From NCBI RefSeq assembly GCF_000471905.2, contig NW_006497023.1:1035535-1099534 (forward strand): a stretch of 64,000 bases of DNA, given 5' to 3'. The notes below the pieces were generated by a model. It ran no database searches. It worked only from the letters and a program-made list of their open reading frames with translations, and was not told where the DNA came from. Position 1 is the stretch's first letter; every line of letters starts with the position of its first letter. Made by a program: the position numbers and the translations under genes. Below, piece by piece: positions 21,340-34,190 of this stretch. This DNA is from Amborella trichopoda. Its lineage: Eukaryota; Streptophyta; Magnoliopsida; Amborellales; Amborellaceae.

Positions 21340-24300
21340 ACAAAATAAGTGGAAATTTTGATAGTCTCAGAATTTCCTCAGAATCAGTTAAGATCTTCAT
21401 CATCACTTCAGAAGGCCACCTGACAAGTTTTATCATGATCAGATATGTTTAACGTAGTGAACACAAAGAAACAATTTCGAAAAAATTGGCTCCAGCACAC
21501 TAAAATAGACCCCATAGCTAGAGATATACTTTTGGTGAGTAAAACATCTATGGGAACACCACTATTGGATCGGGCACGGTCGAAAATCCCTATGGGTCAA
21601 GTTTCGGTTTAATCGGGCACTCCAAGGCAAAGTTATGGGAAAAATACTGAAAAGTGGTAAGCCACACGCTATTCCCGTGTGGCCACCTTGCACTAAAACA
21701 CCATTAAAGGTGGCTATTTTTATAGTCACGGGCAGTAATTTTGGAGCCTATATTTCATTCATTCCAAGTCAGATCGCACTCAAATTTGGTGAGCACGTTC
21801 GTCTCCTCAAAACGAGCGATTCGATATGTGGTACGCCCCGTGACGATGCACGAGCAGGGACAAAAACTAGAAAGAATCTGATTCGTGAAGGAATTTGCAA
21901 AAAATTCAGTAGCAGCATGCTCCACTCTGGTGGCCAAATCACGACGCTCATACACAAGATCGACACGAAACCAATTGCATTATGTGCATAAGGTCTGTGG
22001 CTATCTTTTGATCGAACCCCATGTACGATGAACGGTTGGATTTCATACATAGAGGCATCGAAGTTGTTGTAAATTTCGACTGTTGGATTCAAGATTCTGG
22101 CAAAAAACGCAATACGACAAATCTTCATCGGGACACGAAATTGAGCTGTGTTTGTGCAACATGATCTTGACAGTATGCTCAGTGTGATTCCCAGAAGAAA
22201 CTGAAGAGAAACATCAAAGAACGAGCACACAATCGATCTTAAGTTTTCAAGATTCATCTTAAATTCAAGTCTCATGATCATGGCTTAAAAACATGATTCA
22301 TGGCTCAAAATTGGTATCAAATCAATCGTTATGTCGAGCCCTATAGTAAAACAATAATCTTTCGGTCAAACGGGCATCAAAGCAACCCCGGGTCAGCTAT
22401 GAAAGATCACGTAAGTTCTCAAGCAGCAGCAGGGATTGTTCTGGAATTCCACACATTATTAGACAGAACCAAAATAGCCTTATTGCACCCATTTTTAGAT
22501 TTTCTTTTAATTGAATTAAATTGTAATTATCTTATACTCTAGGTAGTTTTTGGGTATACACCTGTGTTTTAACCCAATTCTATATAAGCATCCAAAGCTA
22601 AATTGTAAAGGACTTTGGGTTCATTTCACACACGGATCAATTAAATTTTAATTTCTTCTTGAGCTCCTGGGTGCGTCTTAGAGAGAGAGAGAGGAGAGAG
22701 AAGAAAGGGGTCAGTACCCTTCTATAAGGTAACTTACTCTCTTCTCCCCTTTTTCTCTCCTCTTCTTTCTTTCTCTCCTCTCCTTTTATCTCTCCTCCCC
22801 TCTTTATCTATCATCTTCTTTCTTTCTCTCTCATCTTTCCTTTCTCTCTCCTCCCCTCTTTCTCTCTCCTCTTCTCATCTCTAGCTTTCTCTTCTTCTCA
22901 TCTTTATCTATCTCTTTCTCTCTCTTCTTCTCATCTCTATCTCTTTCTCTCTCTTTTTCTCATCTTTATCTCTCTTGTTATCTCTCTTCTTCTGATCTCT
23001 ATCTCTCTTTCTTCCCCTCGTTTAACACAGTCAGCGAAGCTTAGCACCAACTGCATGTTCTCTTTCTTCTTTGTCTAACACAGTCGATAAACCCTAGCGC
23101 CAACTACATGTTCTCTGTCCTGTATATCTAACACAGTCAGCGAAGCCTAGAGCCGACTGCATGTTCTCTTTCCTCTTAATTTAACACAATTGCTGAAGCC
23201 TAGCTCCGACTGCATGTTCTCTTTCTCTCTGTCTAACGCAGTCGGCGAAGCCTAGCGTCGACTGCATGTTCTCTTTCTTCTCTGTCTAATACAGGTAGTG
23301 AAACCTTCGCCGACTGCATGTTCTCTTTCCTCTTTGTTTAATACAGTCGCTGAAGCTTAGCTCCGACTGCATGTTCTCTTTCTCTCTGTCTAACACAGTC
23401 GGTGAAGCCTAGCACCGACTGCATGTTCTCTTTCCACTCTGTCTAATACAGTCAGTGAGACCTAGCACCGACTGCATGTGCTCTCTCTTCTCTGTTTGAT
23501 AGAGTCAGTGAAGCCTAGCGTCGACTGCATCTTCTCTCTCTTTTCTACCTAATAGAGTCGATGAAGCCTAGCGTCGACGGCATCTTCTCTCTCCTCTCTG
23601 TCTAATAATATCGGTGAAGCCTAACACCGACTGCGTATTCTCTCTCTACCTTATCTAACATAGCCAGCGATGCTCCACGTCGACTGTGCCCTTTCTCTCT
23701 CTCCTTCGGTAAACATGGTCGGTGATGCTCAGCACCGACTGTGTTCCTTCTCTCCTCTTTGTCTAAACATAGCTGACGACGCTGAGCGTCGACCGTGTTC
23801 TCTTCTCCGTCTTTACTTAACACAGTCGGCGATGCCTAGCGCCGACTGTGTTCTTCTCTCTTTCCTCATATTTTTCCCCTCCATTCTTTCTCTTCCCTCT
23901 CCTTCTTTTTGTTCTCTTCTTTTCTTATCTTACTTCTTATTCTTTCTTTATGAATTTCATTATGTTATTCTTTCGTTTGATTAAGAAGGGTCGAGATTAG
24001 CTCCCATAGTAGTCCTGTTGTCTAACCATAATATTGTTGTGCCAGAATTCTTGTGCCCACTTTGTTGCCACGACAGACTAACCATTGTGCCTAGCTAGTC
24101 AGTATCGAAACTAACGTCTAGAAGTAATTCTGTTGAGCTCTCTGAGCTACCACGACCGTTTTACTATCAGGTCATGACAATTACTCATCAGCTTAGTCAC
24201 TGTACAGATCTCCCCACCTGGTCAAATTCTTCATTCCCCCATCTTTCTTATCTCATTCTTCTCTTCTTCTTTTGAATGTGCATGCTTGTGTACGTCATCA

Positions 24301-24639
24301 AAATGGCAAGCTGAGGTCTATTGTGCCACATGTCTTATAATATTTTTCATGTGTGTCATTGCATAAAACATGAGAATACAAGCCAAGGGAGGCGATTTCG
24401 AACTAATTTTATTACTGAGGGGCTTTATTCGTGATCTAAGAGGGTGCCCACGTGAGCTAGCCCGAGTAAGTCCCGAACCCACATTAAATTCCTCTCTCAT
24501 CGTTTGGTAATACCTGCCCTTGTTATCAAACGAGGTTCCCGAGAGAGCGATCTCAAAAAGTCCTAGGTCTCCCCTGAAAACTGAGACACGTGCCCCCCGA
24601 TCATCAGAATCTGGAGAGCGAGATCGAGGTCTCTAACCA
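21340..24639 (+). mobile_element. 5' LTR of element 2 (same family as element 1)
   Basis: Matches 1-2929 and 15424-18349 in order: the 'tagtctcagaat' start, 'gtgaacacaaag' (21459), TATA box (22581-22588), GA/CT microsatellite (22680-23010), hairpin array (23024-23880), 'aggtcatgacaattac' and the 'gatcatcagaatctgg' tail. It ends in 'ctctaacca' (24639), before the PBS. It is more diverged from the two LTRs of element 1 than they look from each other, especially in the hairpin array, so it represents a different subfamily member. Confidence 0.85.
23024..23880 (+). repeat. Array of ~16 hairpin units of ~53 bp in LTR of element 2
   Basis: Unit starts at 23024, 23077, 23130, 23183, 23235 and onwards (spacing 52-53). 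The core is CAGTCGGCG-AAGCCTAG-CGCCGACTG, then CATGTTCTCTTTCTTCT spacers. The best stem is AACACAGTCGGCG (23819-23831) pairing with CGCCGACTGTGTT (23840-23852) across an 8-base loop, 13 perfect pairs. Another is 23396-23404 with 23413-23421, 9 pairs, with GTG/CAC in place of GCG/CGC. Some units have one or two mismatches. Confidence 0.9.
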
Positions 24640-24642
24640 GCT

Positions 24643-24660
24643 TGGCAACTCCACTGGGGA
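24643..24660 (+). promoter_or_regulatory. PBS of element 2
   Basis: tggcaactccactgggga lies three bases after the LTR end. It is the best-preserved of the three primer sites, with the full TGG start expected from a tRNA CCA end. Confidence 0.8.
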
Positions 24661-25659
24661 CATACTACCCCTTAGTGGGATTGTTCTTGTTTGGCTAGTT
24701 TCTTCTTTTATTATCTGCTTTCAATATCTTTTCATACATACTCATGGATTGCCGGTTCTCTAACCCATTTATCCAGATCGAGGACTTCCTTATCCCCTCA
24801 TTCAAGAGTGTCCCCAGGGAACAAGTTTCTTAAAATTCATTCTCGACCATCCTCTTGAGTAAAGACCCCATGTCTTGCTCCCAAGTCTTAACCTGGATTA
24901 GTGCGAGGAGGGACTTAAAGGTCCCTCACTCCCCATCTCCTTGCTCTAGGGGAATCTCCACCAAGGCACCCTACATCGGCAGTACTTTTGTTGTCACACA
25001 CAGCATGCACCCAGCCACCAGCAAGTCACTTGTCGGTCATATTCTTGAGGTACGCCGAAAGGCTGCCCAATCCCTGTCTGCAAAAGGCAAGCAACTTACC
25101 ATTGCTTGTGTGGGTCGCCGTAAGGCTTACCCCCAGATTCTTTCACCACCACGGGTCTCTCTCCTTAAAGGCTCAACACATAGGGGCCGAGACCCTCAAA
25201 CCTCCACCTCTTTCACACACCATCTGACTAGTGGGTCGCCCACTCGAGCCACACCTCGGGGGAACCCTTATATTTCCTTGAGTTAGCATCTTAGATCAAA
25301 CCTCCCAAGGCCAAGTCTTGCACATGTTGCTCATATACATCTCACTACTCGAGGCAACGCCATTACTGCACCAACCCAAGAACATAAGAGACGATCTCCT
25401 CGTCCTCCTACTCAGCACAGGGCACCCTGTAAGGGGCAGGTCTCCACCTGTTCTCTTACAGACACATGTTCGTAGTTCTCAGCCTCCTAAGGTCAGATCA
25501 CTTGCTCGAGCTCGGGCTGAACCCCTGGTCATCTGTGATCCCTCTTCACAAGGCGCACACACGTCGCCATCATGGATAGCTCCTCGCCTTCGACTCAGGT
25601 GTCCACATGAATCAACCTTGCTCTTGCCTACTCGTCCTTCTGAGAGCAAGCACTTTCAG
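24661..25659 (+). other. Leader of element 2
   Basis: Co-linear with 2951-3880. The frames here (for example 24855-25286) are not matched by an open frame in element 1, so they are not called. The hairpin seen in the other two leaders is degraded here (GAGGAC..ATCCCC at about 24780-24797). Confidence 0.5.
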
Positions 25660-27680
25660 CCTTGGTACTCGAAGACTTTTCTCAAGAGTACCACCCTAAA
25701 CCAACCCTCTCATTTCAGTCATGTCTCTGGAGCCCACAAGAGAGGTCAAGGCAACGACCTGATGGAAGATCGAGTCCTTCATCCTCCCCAGCCCAAGATG
25801 ACCCCAATTCTTGGCCTTCATCCTTTGCTGCACTTGATGGAGACAACTCTCTCTTATTCGAAAAGAACTGACCAGCCACAATCTCTATCACAGTTTTGGT
25901 TCGAGGTCCATCAAAGCCTCAAAACCAAGCGTGATAGAGTTCTGTGAATCTTGACGAAGGGAGTAACCAAGGTTGTCGAGGCAACCTGTTCTGACGACCC
26001 CCTTCACTTGAATCTCTTTTACCCTCTTCAGATGACAAAGCCTGAGAAGAAACTCACCAGCCCTGCACTGTGATTAGTGTCATTGGAGATGACCCAGCCA
26101 CTCAGCAGCCATGGTCCCAGCACCCTCTAGAACTGGTCCTCATGCGATCGGCATACAAAAGTGGAGTCCAGTCGAGGCACGTTAACCCCCTCCTGACCGA
26201 TCTACCGTTCATGTCCCGTCAAGTCTACAAGCCCTCAGTTGCAACTATCACTGACCTCCATAGAGAAACAGTCAGTGTTATGGTTGTAAGCGAGCCTAGT
26301 GACGCACAGGAAGAGTGCATGAACAAGTTTTGAGGATATGGTGCGCACGATGATGGAAAAGATTGATCGTATAGACGTCGCTCGCCAATCAACTAACCAT
26401 GAGGTCAAGTCCCATCACTTTGATGGCGCACCTCCAAGGCAGCCCCTTCTTTATGCCTCACAGGACAATTATGTTCCCCACCTCGTCTCTCAAGCAAATA
26501 TTGATGCTATGGTGACCCATAGCCTGAAAAACAGACAAATTTCGGGGATACGAGGAGCAATGCCATATCAAAGGATGTACCCTTCGTATATAGACCAGGT
26601 CCTATTTCTCTTTGATTACAAGAAAGGAAAGTTCCCTCTATTCAGCGGAACCACCTCTCTGAACCAGCACATAGCCCACTTTCAGGCAGCGTGCCAAGAA
26701 AGTGCCGAGACTCCTTCTCCATCAGTTCGTTGAGACCCTTGTTGGCCCGGCCTTTCAATAGTATGCTCGACTTCCCCCGAACTCGGTGCATACATGAGAG
26801 AAAATGGAGAAATTGTTCTATCAACACTTCTATAAGGTCAAAAGAGAGGTTCAAACCACTGAACTTCTCAACTTGACCCAAGACCCTGATGAGCCTATGG
26901 ATCAGTTCATATCAAGATAGAGAAATTTGGCCGCTCTCCATCCAAACCCTATACCTGAAAAGGAAGTAGTTCAAACCTACATGCGAAACATGCAACTTGA
27001 GATTGCTCTACATAGCGAAGCTTCAAATTCGACTTCCATTTCAGAACTGATCTCAAAATCAGTCCGCATAGAAAGTCTATCATGCCACCACGGTGGGTCA
27101 CGACAACCATCTGTGAGCTCAATGAATAATCCGGACAATGGTAGCTCTTGGAATAACACCCAGGGCAACCAACAGAAAGGAGTAATCAGTGCAGCTATCA
27201 CGGTCAATGAGTCAAAGAAGGCTCCCTCTCAATCTTTGGACCTCTTCAAAGGGGTGAGCGTAGCAAAGACAACAACTCAGGCGGGTAATCAACAACATGC
27301 GTACAATCGAGAACCCCCACTAGCCAATCTTAATCGCGATGATTACTTCACCAGACATAAGAACAAGGTCTACCCCTTTGATAAGGAATGGGTCCCTGCA
27401 CTATTCCGGTTATTATTGAAGCAGAATATGATTTAGTTTCCAGAAACCAAGTTACCTGCGCAAGTCAGGCTCGATACTCAGGCGAACTATTATGCCTACC
27501 ATAGAAGGATCAATCATCCCACGGATGACTGCTACACGTTAATGGATATTATCGAGGCCTTGATTCAGAAGGGTGAGGACTTAAAGAATGCATTCGAGGC
27601 AGCTGAAGCCTCCCATGCAGTAACCATCCAGGAAGAAGATGAAGCCCCTGTTATCCTTTACACCTTCTTTTTATAATGCT
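25660..27680 (+). pseudogene. gag of element 2 (broken but longer than in element 1)
   Basis: Capsid gene of the second Tat-like element. The N-terminal part reads SPAQDDPNSWPSSFAALDGD (about 25790-25850). 26070-26330 is open, and a one-base shift at about 26330 leads into MEKIDRIDVARQS, SQANIDAMVTHSLKNRQISG and KGKFPLFSGTTSLNQHIAHF (to 26733). After another frameshift the gag core continues (YARLPPNSVHT, MEKLFYQHFYKVKREVQTTE, DEPMDQFISR), with stops near 26759, 26794 and 26919. 26927-27436 is open for 169 residues. It ends in a knuckle-like NYYAYHRRINHPTDDC followed by LMDIIEALIQKGE; the first Cys expected in the CxxH pattern is Tyr. Element 1 lacks about 540 bases of this region. Confidence 0.8.
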
Positions 27681-28990
27681 TCACGAAAGCATAATCACAC
27701 CCAAGCCCACTAGATAGCCTCGATGCCTGGCTGGAGGGACTAAGGACCATTGGTGCCCGTATCACCAGTTATGGGGTCCCTATCTGTGGGAATGTACAAG
27801 TTTCCATGATATATTCGCAAAGAAAATGCGAGAATGTTAGAAGTTTTACAACCTCCCAGTAAGTGATCCCCAAGCCACTGCTTCATCGTTACAAGAGGAC
27901 CTTTCAGCACAAGGCCTTCTTAGTAATGCTCCAGACTCTGCTGAACCCTTGACTCCCCATCCATGGATAGTCCACGATGGGCCAAGCAGACTCAGGTCCT
28001 GAAGACGAGAAGCAGTTCGCCAAGCTACGACGGTTCATAGGTCTAACGAAGTAAATCAAGCACCACCATGTGGAATCAGAAGGAGACGGGCACTCAGGGC
28101 TGCTCTTCAGAGAAACAAGATGGCTCGACCACCAACTGAGTAAGAATTTCTTAGACCCCTTCCCCCACTACCAACTTTACTGGATTTTATCCCTTGCACT
28201 ATCCTCCTTCCTTCTCATTAAGAGGACGTCCTTACGCCATCTTCTACTCAGAGCATGTCCAATGAGGGTGACGACGTTAAAAGCACTCCCCAGCTCTCTA
28301 AGCATGGGAAATACCTAAAAGACCCCCTGCACACGTCTGACCCGTGTGATGACGTAAAAATCTGCCCAGATCAGTCTGATGAGGGGAACGACCTTAAAAG
28401 TCCTCCACCCTCTAACCCTTCTCCTTCTTCTTCTTCTGCTTCTCATCCTTCTTCTATGTCTCCTGCAAGTATAACCTTGCTATGTCCAGACTTAGAGGCT
28501 CTTGAAAGAGAATTTGAAGGATCCAATATAACCAGGACGCAATGGAAGCGGTTGAAAAATACGCTAGCTCAGAAAGCACGATTCTTAAATGTTGCTTCGA
28601 AGAAGCACAAAAGGTCAAAGCCAAAGAAACCCCAATGGCCTCTTGAGCTCGACTTCGAGTAGAGATTGGAAGAATCAAGGGGACAGAGTTTTTATTCTCA
28701 GGAAGTTTGCCACATGGTACAAGTCTATGAAGCACCGGCTAGCACAGGGCAAACACTGCAGGGACCTGTGCAAATACCGTGTGATTCGTACAAGGACGCT
28801 TCTCACCTCACCATCGTCAAACCTCAATTTCCCTATGACTTTCAAGACGAGCTCCCACAACCTTATATGCTTTCTTGATTTGAGGTTGACCCTTCTGCCA
28901 CTCGCTTCGACAAAGCTGCAGAAACCATGATTTACCTTGGAGCTTTAGTGGAAGCCGAGATGTCATGATCATGGGTTTCTGCACTTGAGG
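27681..28990 (+). pseudogene. gag-pol spacer of element 2
   Basis: Parallel to 5386-6660. The conserved frame at 28255-28662 reads MSNEGDDVKSTPQLSKHGK, SDEGNDLKSPPPSNPSPSSS and ITRTQWKRLKNTLAQKARFL, then KHKRSKPKKPQWPLEL. No protease active-site motif was found. The basic C-terminal segment conserved between both copies suggests nucleic-acid binding, but that is inference only. Confidence 0.5.
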
Positions 28991-29845
28991 TTGATGAAAA
29001 GACCCGCAACAATAACAAGGAAGAGTTGTCAGAAGCTCCAGAAGAATGGGAAGAAGGTGGTCAAGCTCTCTTGATGAGCTCGAAGAAATAAATTTAGGAG
29101 ATGAGGCTGATCCCAGACCTACTTTCATTTCGGAAAATATGTCTCCAAAAGAGAAAGAAAACTTCACTACGTTCTTGCGAGCAAATTGAGACGTCTTTGC
29201 TTGACACTACCATTAAATGCTCGACTTAGACCCTCAAGTAGCTGTCCACCGCCTCGGCATTGATCCAATTTTTAAGCCTGTCAAGCAAAAATCAAGGAGG
29301 TTTAAGCCCAACCTCGAGATGCAGATAGATGCTGAGGTGACCAAACTCAGACAACCAAGTTTTATTCGTGAAGTCAAGTACCCGAAATGGTTAGAAAATG
29401 TTGTTCCAGTTAAGAAAAAAAATAATCAAATCAAGGTCTACATTAACTTCTGCGACCTGAGTGCCGCGTATCCTAAGGATGACTTCCCGTTGCTATTTAC
29501 CGAGTTGCTCATCAACTAAACGACTCACTGTCAAATCTTTTCCTTCATGGATGGGTACCCCTGGCATAATCAAATATGGATGGCGCCCGAAGATGAGGAG
29601 GCCACTGCGTTCTTGACCCCAAAAGGGGTCTTCTGTTACACAATGATGCCCTTTGGGTTAAAGATCGATGTGCCACATACCAAAAAGCAATGACGACCAT
29701 CTTGAAAGACAAGATGCACGAAGAGGTGGAGTGTTATGTAGATGACTTGGTGGTAAAATTTGAAGAGAAGGATGTCCACATGAGTGATCTTGAAAAGGTA
29801 TTCGAGCAACTACGCCTTTGAACCTACTGAAATGCACCTTTGACG
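28991..29845 (+). pseudogene. Reverse transcriptase domain of element 2
   Basis: 29217-29519 is open: MLDLDPQVAVHRLGIDPIFK, KQKSRRFKPNLEMQIDAEVT, SFIREVKYPKWLENVVPVKK, then INFCDLSAAYPKDDFPLLF. After a stop it continues with FSFMDGYPWHNQI, EDEEATAFLTPKGVFCY and MMPFGLK. A small deletion and frameshift in the KNVGAT region follow, then CYVDDLVVKFEEKDVHM (YVDD at about 29730-29741). It matches element 1 throughout and has several stops; it is non-functional. Confidence 0.85.
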
Positions 29846-30305
29846 TGCGCTCGAGAAAGTTCTTGGGGTTCATTGTTAGACATCGAGGACTTGAAGTTGA
29901 GCAAGTCAAGATCAAGGCAATCCAAGAAATTTCGTCACCAACAACACTGTGAGAACCACACTCTCTTCAAGAGCAGCTAACGTACATTCGCCGGTCCATC
30001 TCAAATCTTTCGAGTCGTTATAAACCCTTTCCACATCTGTTAAAGAAGGATACCCCATTCATCTTGGATGAGGTATGTCAGGTAGCTCTTGATGACATCA
30101 AAAAATATTTACTCACTCCTCCAACGCTCTCTACACGTGTGTTGGGAAAACCTATCATCCTATATGTGATCGCTTTGGAGGAGTCACTCGGGGCATTGTT
30201 GGCACAAAACAATGACGAGAGAAAAGAAACAACATTATACTATCTCAGCCGTTGGATGCAAGGGGCCGAAACGAATTATCCCCTATAGAGAAGATGTGCT
30301 TGGTC
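29846..30305 (+). pseudogene. RT connection / RNase H start of element 2, truncated
   Basis: Contains QVKIKAIQEISSPTTL, DEVCQVALDDIKKYLLTPPT, GKPIILYVIALEESLGALLA (30064-30230) and LYYLSRWMQGAETNYP. It ends around 30305, where similarity to element 1 (7953 onwards) breaks off after 'agagaagatgtgcttggtctt'. Archaeal RNase H, integrase and a 3' LTR are all absent. Either a deletion, or another insertion, removed the rest. Confidence 0.8.
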
Positions 30306-31900
30306 TTAATCATCCATAGTTTGAAGCTATTCCGACTAGTGTAGGCGACATTCAGAATGTCGCTAGATACCAGTGGTCCAGCCGCCTTGATTGTACAAGC
30401 AGTATGTAGTTGTAGTTTTGAATAGAAGGTTTGGTAGGATGGGGGTTGTTTAAGTGGGCTAACCTTTGAGATTTTCTCTCAATCTCAAACTTGTGCTCAA
30501 GACTAAGGAAATTTGGGCGCTAGGCTCAAAATCCTTAGAAATTTGGACCGTTTAGATGAGGTATTAGGGGTTTTTTATATGCCAAATGGACCAATGACAG
30601 CCTGTATGCTAGTATTGTGCAATTTTTGGGCCATCAGAACTTTGGCGCAACTTGGATTTGTGCTGACGCAAGTTGGAATGGCGCCCATGTCATTAATGCT
30701 GCCATAATGAAGATTAGTAAAAATTAAATGCTCATTAATGCGAGTTTTGTATAACCTGTCAGAATTTGGCGCCACTGGCAATGGCGCTGACAGCATTCTG
30801 ACTGCTGCCAAGCAATTTTCAAGACACATGGCGTGCTTTGATTTTTTCATTTGTAGTTTGAAGCTATTCCGACTAGCGTTGGTGACATTTGGAATGTCGC
30901 CAGATACCAGCTGTCCAGCCGCCTTAGTTGTACTTGCTTCTGATCATCATCCAATAGAAAATCAACGACCCCACTCCGTACTAATGGTTGACATGTCAGT
31001 ACGGGTCTGTCAAGGTGATGGGTATAGACTGACCTGTCAGTCCGTCACATCGATCACTTCGACTAGGCTGCGTCCCAGCTCTTGAAGGGCTAGGGACTTG
31101 GTGCTACTGGAAATGGCACTTGCAGTATTAGTAATGTCACCAAGCTTCTGATCATTTTTTGAGCTCAGCAGGGGCATTGTGTTTGGCGCCATTTGGAATT
31201 GAGTTGGCACCATTGGGAATGGCTCCAGACTTCTTTTCATTTATGGAGCTCATAGGGAGGCCTAGAGTCTGATGTTACTTAGAATGCAGATGGCACCAGT
31301 CTGGCACTATTGGGACTGGAGCCAGATTTCTGTCTTTCCCAGTTACCCATTTTGTGATTATGGTGCCTTCGGTATTCCACCATTAGACTTTTGGTAGGGG
31401 TTTGGTGCCTATTGAGATAACATCAAAGCCTTTCCTCCTGAATGCTTCATGGTTAGGCTACGTAGGGACTGTCTCGCCTTGTTTCACCTTTTGACGCCTT
31501 TGGTCCCAGTCAGAGTAATAAAGGTTTAGTGGAGGCTAAGTTTACGGAGAAGTGGTCCTGATGGAGTGAATGGTTTAAAATACCGGGCTAGTCTGCCTGG
31601 GACATTTCAACCTATCAGTACCCTTTCCAGTCGAGATCAGGACATCTACACTAGGATAAAGAGTTGAGCCTCAAGGAGTCAATTACATCAGTCTCTATAA
31701 TTGATTCAGCAATTACATCAAAGAAGCGAGGAATCCAAATTTGATCAAGATCCAACACCTTTGCAAGAATTAAAATAAATCGAACCCTTAGAAATTCTAT
31801 GGGGACCACCTAAGCTGCTCTCACGAGATTTCTTGGAAAACACAAGTATTTGGGATAAAGAACCCTAAGAAGAAGATAAGCGCAGGGGCGCGACTCCACT
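30306..31900. repeat. Repetitive DNA with two copies of an ~85-bp block and GGCGCCATTGGGAATGGC-like motifs
   Basis: A block starting 'agtttgaagctattccgac' and ending 'ccagccgcctt' occurs at about 30310-30395 and again at about 30852-30935, some 530 bases apart. Between and after them, short motifs around 'GGCGCCAYTKGGAATGGC' recur down to about 31320. The design resembles an LTR or U5 of yet another retrotransposon. No coding domain was found. Confidence 0.5.
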
Positions 31901-34190
31901 ACCTAGGGCATCCCACATTTAAGAAGAAAAGAAGATCCAAGTGCAGCAGTCCCATCTACTAGTTTGATAGTGATCGTCCCATCTACTGAAAATGTTGCAG
32001 AGATTGTCTCATCCAACATGCCAATTAGTGCGGTTTCATCCAATGGAGAAGACCCTACAGGGGCAGCCCCACCAAACCAATTGATAGGGGCATTCTCACT
32101 TGATGGTGATAATATATTAAGGGAAATTGGTGAGTAAGGGCAATTGGTGATGACTACTAATATACCTCGAGGCGATATACTCCCCAAGAACAACATGAAG
32201 TTACAAATGAAAAAGAATCCGGAAAATGCATGGGGTGATTACTCACACTTCTCGTTCAAATAAGCCAAGTGGGGCATCCACGCTCCCCTTAGGCATCCCA
32301 CTCCATAGCATTGGTAGCTTAAGGAGTCGAAAAAAGAAAAAGATTAGAAAACAAGAGAAAAAAATGAACTTAGCGAGCCAAGCAAGATATTGAAGGATTA
32401 GAAAGTTGAGAGTGACTCTGAGTTTGAAGACAAGGTTCGAGTGAAACAATTCACGAGAGAAAAACTCAATAGGGAACTCAGCAACCTTTATCAAAGAAGT
32501 ATTGGATACCAACCAGGGCAAGGAAAATCCCAATATAGCTACAAATAGAACCTCCCTGCCACCTAGAGGAAGGAAGGTTGATTGAGTTCTCATCTAGGAC
32601 CAAGTGCCACAGAAAGGATTAACACCACTGACTCTTCTTCTTCTCTTCCTCATTATTCATCTTCTTAAAAAATCAAAAAAGAAAAATAATAATTAATATA
32701 AATTTTTCCGGGATGAAAAATCGAAAGGAATCCCGAGCATCAGAAAAAAAGCTATTGGGGCGATAAAAAAAAAAAGGAACTTCTCGATCTTTTGCCTCTT
32801 CACCAAAAATCACTAGTAATTCTTTTCTTGCCAAGTCAGAATGGTGTGTAATTCTTTTCTTGCCAAGTCAGAATGGTGTCAAAGGTGAAAGAAATATGAA
32901 AAGCATTAGTCCAAATAAATTTGAAGAATCTCGACTATCTGAAGTTCAAATGGTAGGTAAGTGATGAAACAAAATTAGATGTCCAAGGAGATTCTGAGTA
33001 CTCAGGGGCAGTAGCCAACATTATCCAATACATTGGTTTGCTCAAAAACTTCAAGAAAAATTCTACCTTGAATTGTGACATAAGAACCAAGATTGGAAGA
33101 TAATGACGTACTTGGTGATTCCTCATCTTGAAAGTCCCAAATAGAGGCTCGCTACGCTCATGTTAAAAAAAATAATAATAGAGAAATAAATAGAGCTTCT
33201 TGGTAGCATGAGCCTAAACTTCTTACAAAACCTGTTTTTCAAAATTCTCTCCCTCTTTGAAACCTCCCCTACGTGTTTCGTGATGTTTTCAAATATTTTA
33301 ATATCTTTGGTTAAAAATTAGCCTGGAACTTGTTTTTGTTTCAAAATTCAATCTATTTTCAAAACCTTCTAAAATATTTTCAAATATAGAGTTTCATAGA
33401 AGCTTGAATATGATATTTCTGCAGCCACGAAATCCTAAATTGCCATGCTTTCAAACCCTTAGAGAGAAAAAAGACCAACCCATTCGTTCCCAAGACCGAA
33501 AACCTAAACATGTGGACCCCAAGAATCAAAATCGGAGGCGAACAAGAAGTTCAATTAGCCAAGAATTTGTCATCCAATCATTTCTTCTAAATCAGACTCC
33601 TATTCGATTGGAGAACCAGACCTAAAAAAAAAGTCTAAAGTCAAAGATGACTATACTGATACCATCCAATGTAGCATTAGAGTGATTACAACAAGAAGTA
33701 CCACTGGCTCAAAGATAACATAGTTCCAGTTGACTGTCACTTCGGATCCCGTTTGTCGGAGACTTTTCAACCCCACTAACTCAAAGATAGCAATGTCAGT
33801 TCAATCTCTTATGGATCAAAAACATTCATCGGCGTACCGCCTACCCAACGGGTAATGGTCATTCAAAAGAATGGTCCCTTTAAACAAAAGTTTCATTTCC
33901 ATCGTGACTCAAGTATCTACTTCTTTGCCATTCACTTGGTGTCTACTTTCGTACCTATCTTGAGCCCATAATTCAACTTTCTCGACATTTTCATAAAATT
34001 AACTAAGTTTTGCAAATATTTGAGTTGATCTCACCCAGAGATTTCCTTTCCAAGAGACATGAAACAACTTCTAGGAAGTCAACAAAAAGATTATTCCTAA
34101 CTGCCTAAAGTGAGAAGCAAAAAGATTCTGCTAAAGACCTTCCTCAGTGATATCATCAAGACTCTTGAAGTCATGTGTGGTTGGTGCAAA
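31901..34190. other. No supported gene
   Basis: Open frames on the minus strand at 31903-32196 and 32243-32593 show no domain I recognise. The DNA is A-rich at 32600-33200. It may be the inner part of a decayed transposon, but I cannot assign it. Confidence 0.4.
32816..32879 (+). repeat. 32-bp perfect tandem duplication
   Basis: A unit starting gtaattcttttcttgcc and ending agaatggtgt is present twice in a row without differences, so this duplication is recent. Confidence 0.95.

Noticed and set aside
32243..32593. 116-residue minus-strand frame
   Set aside because: Hydrophobic low-complexity translation of A/G-rich DNA; nothing supports it as a gene.
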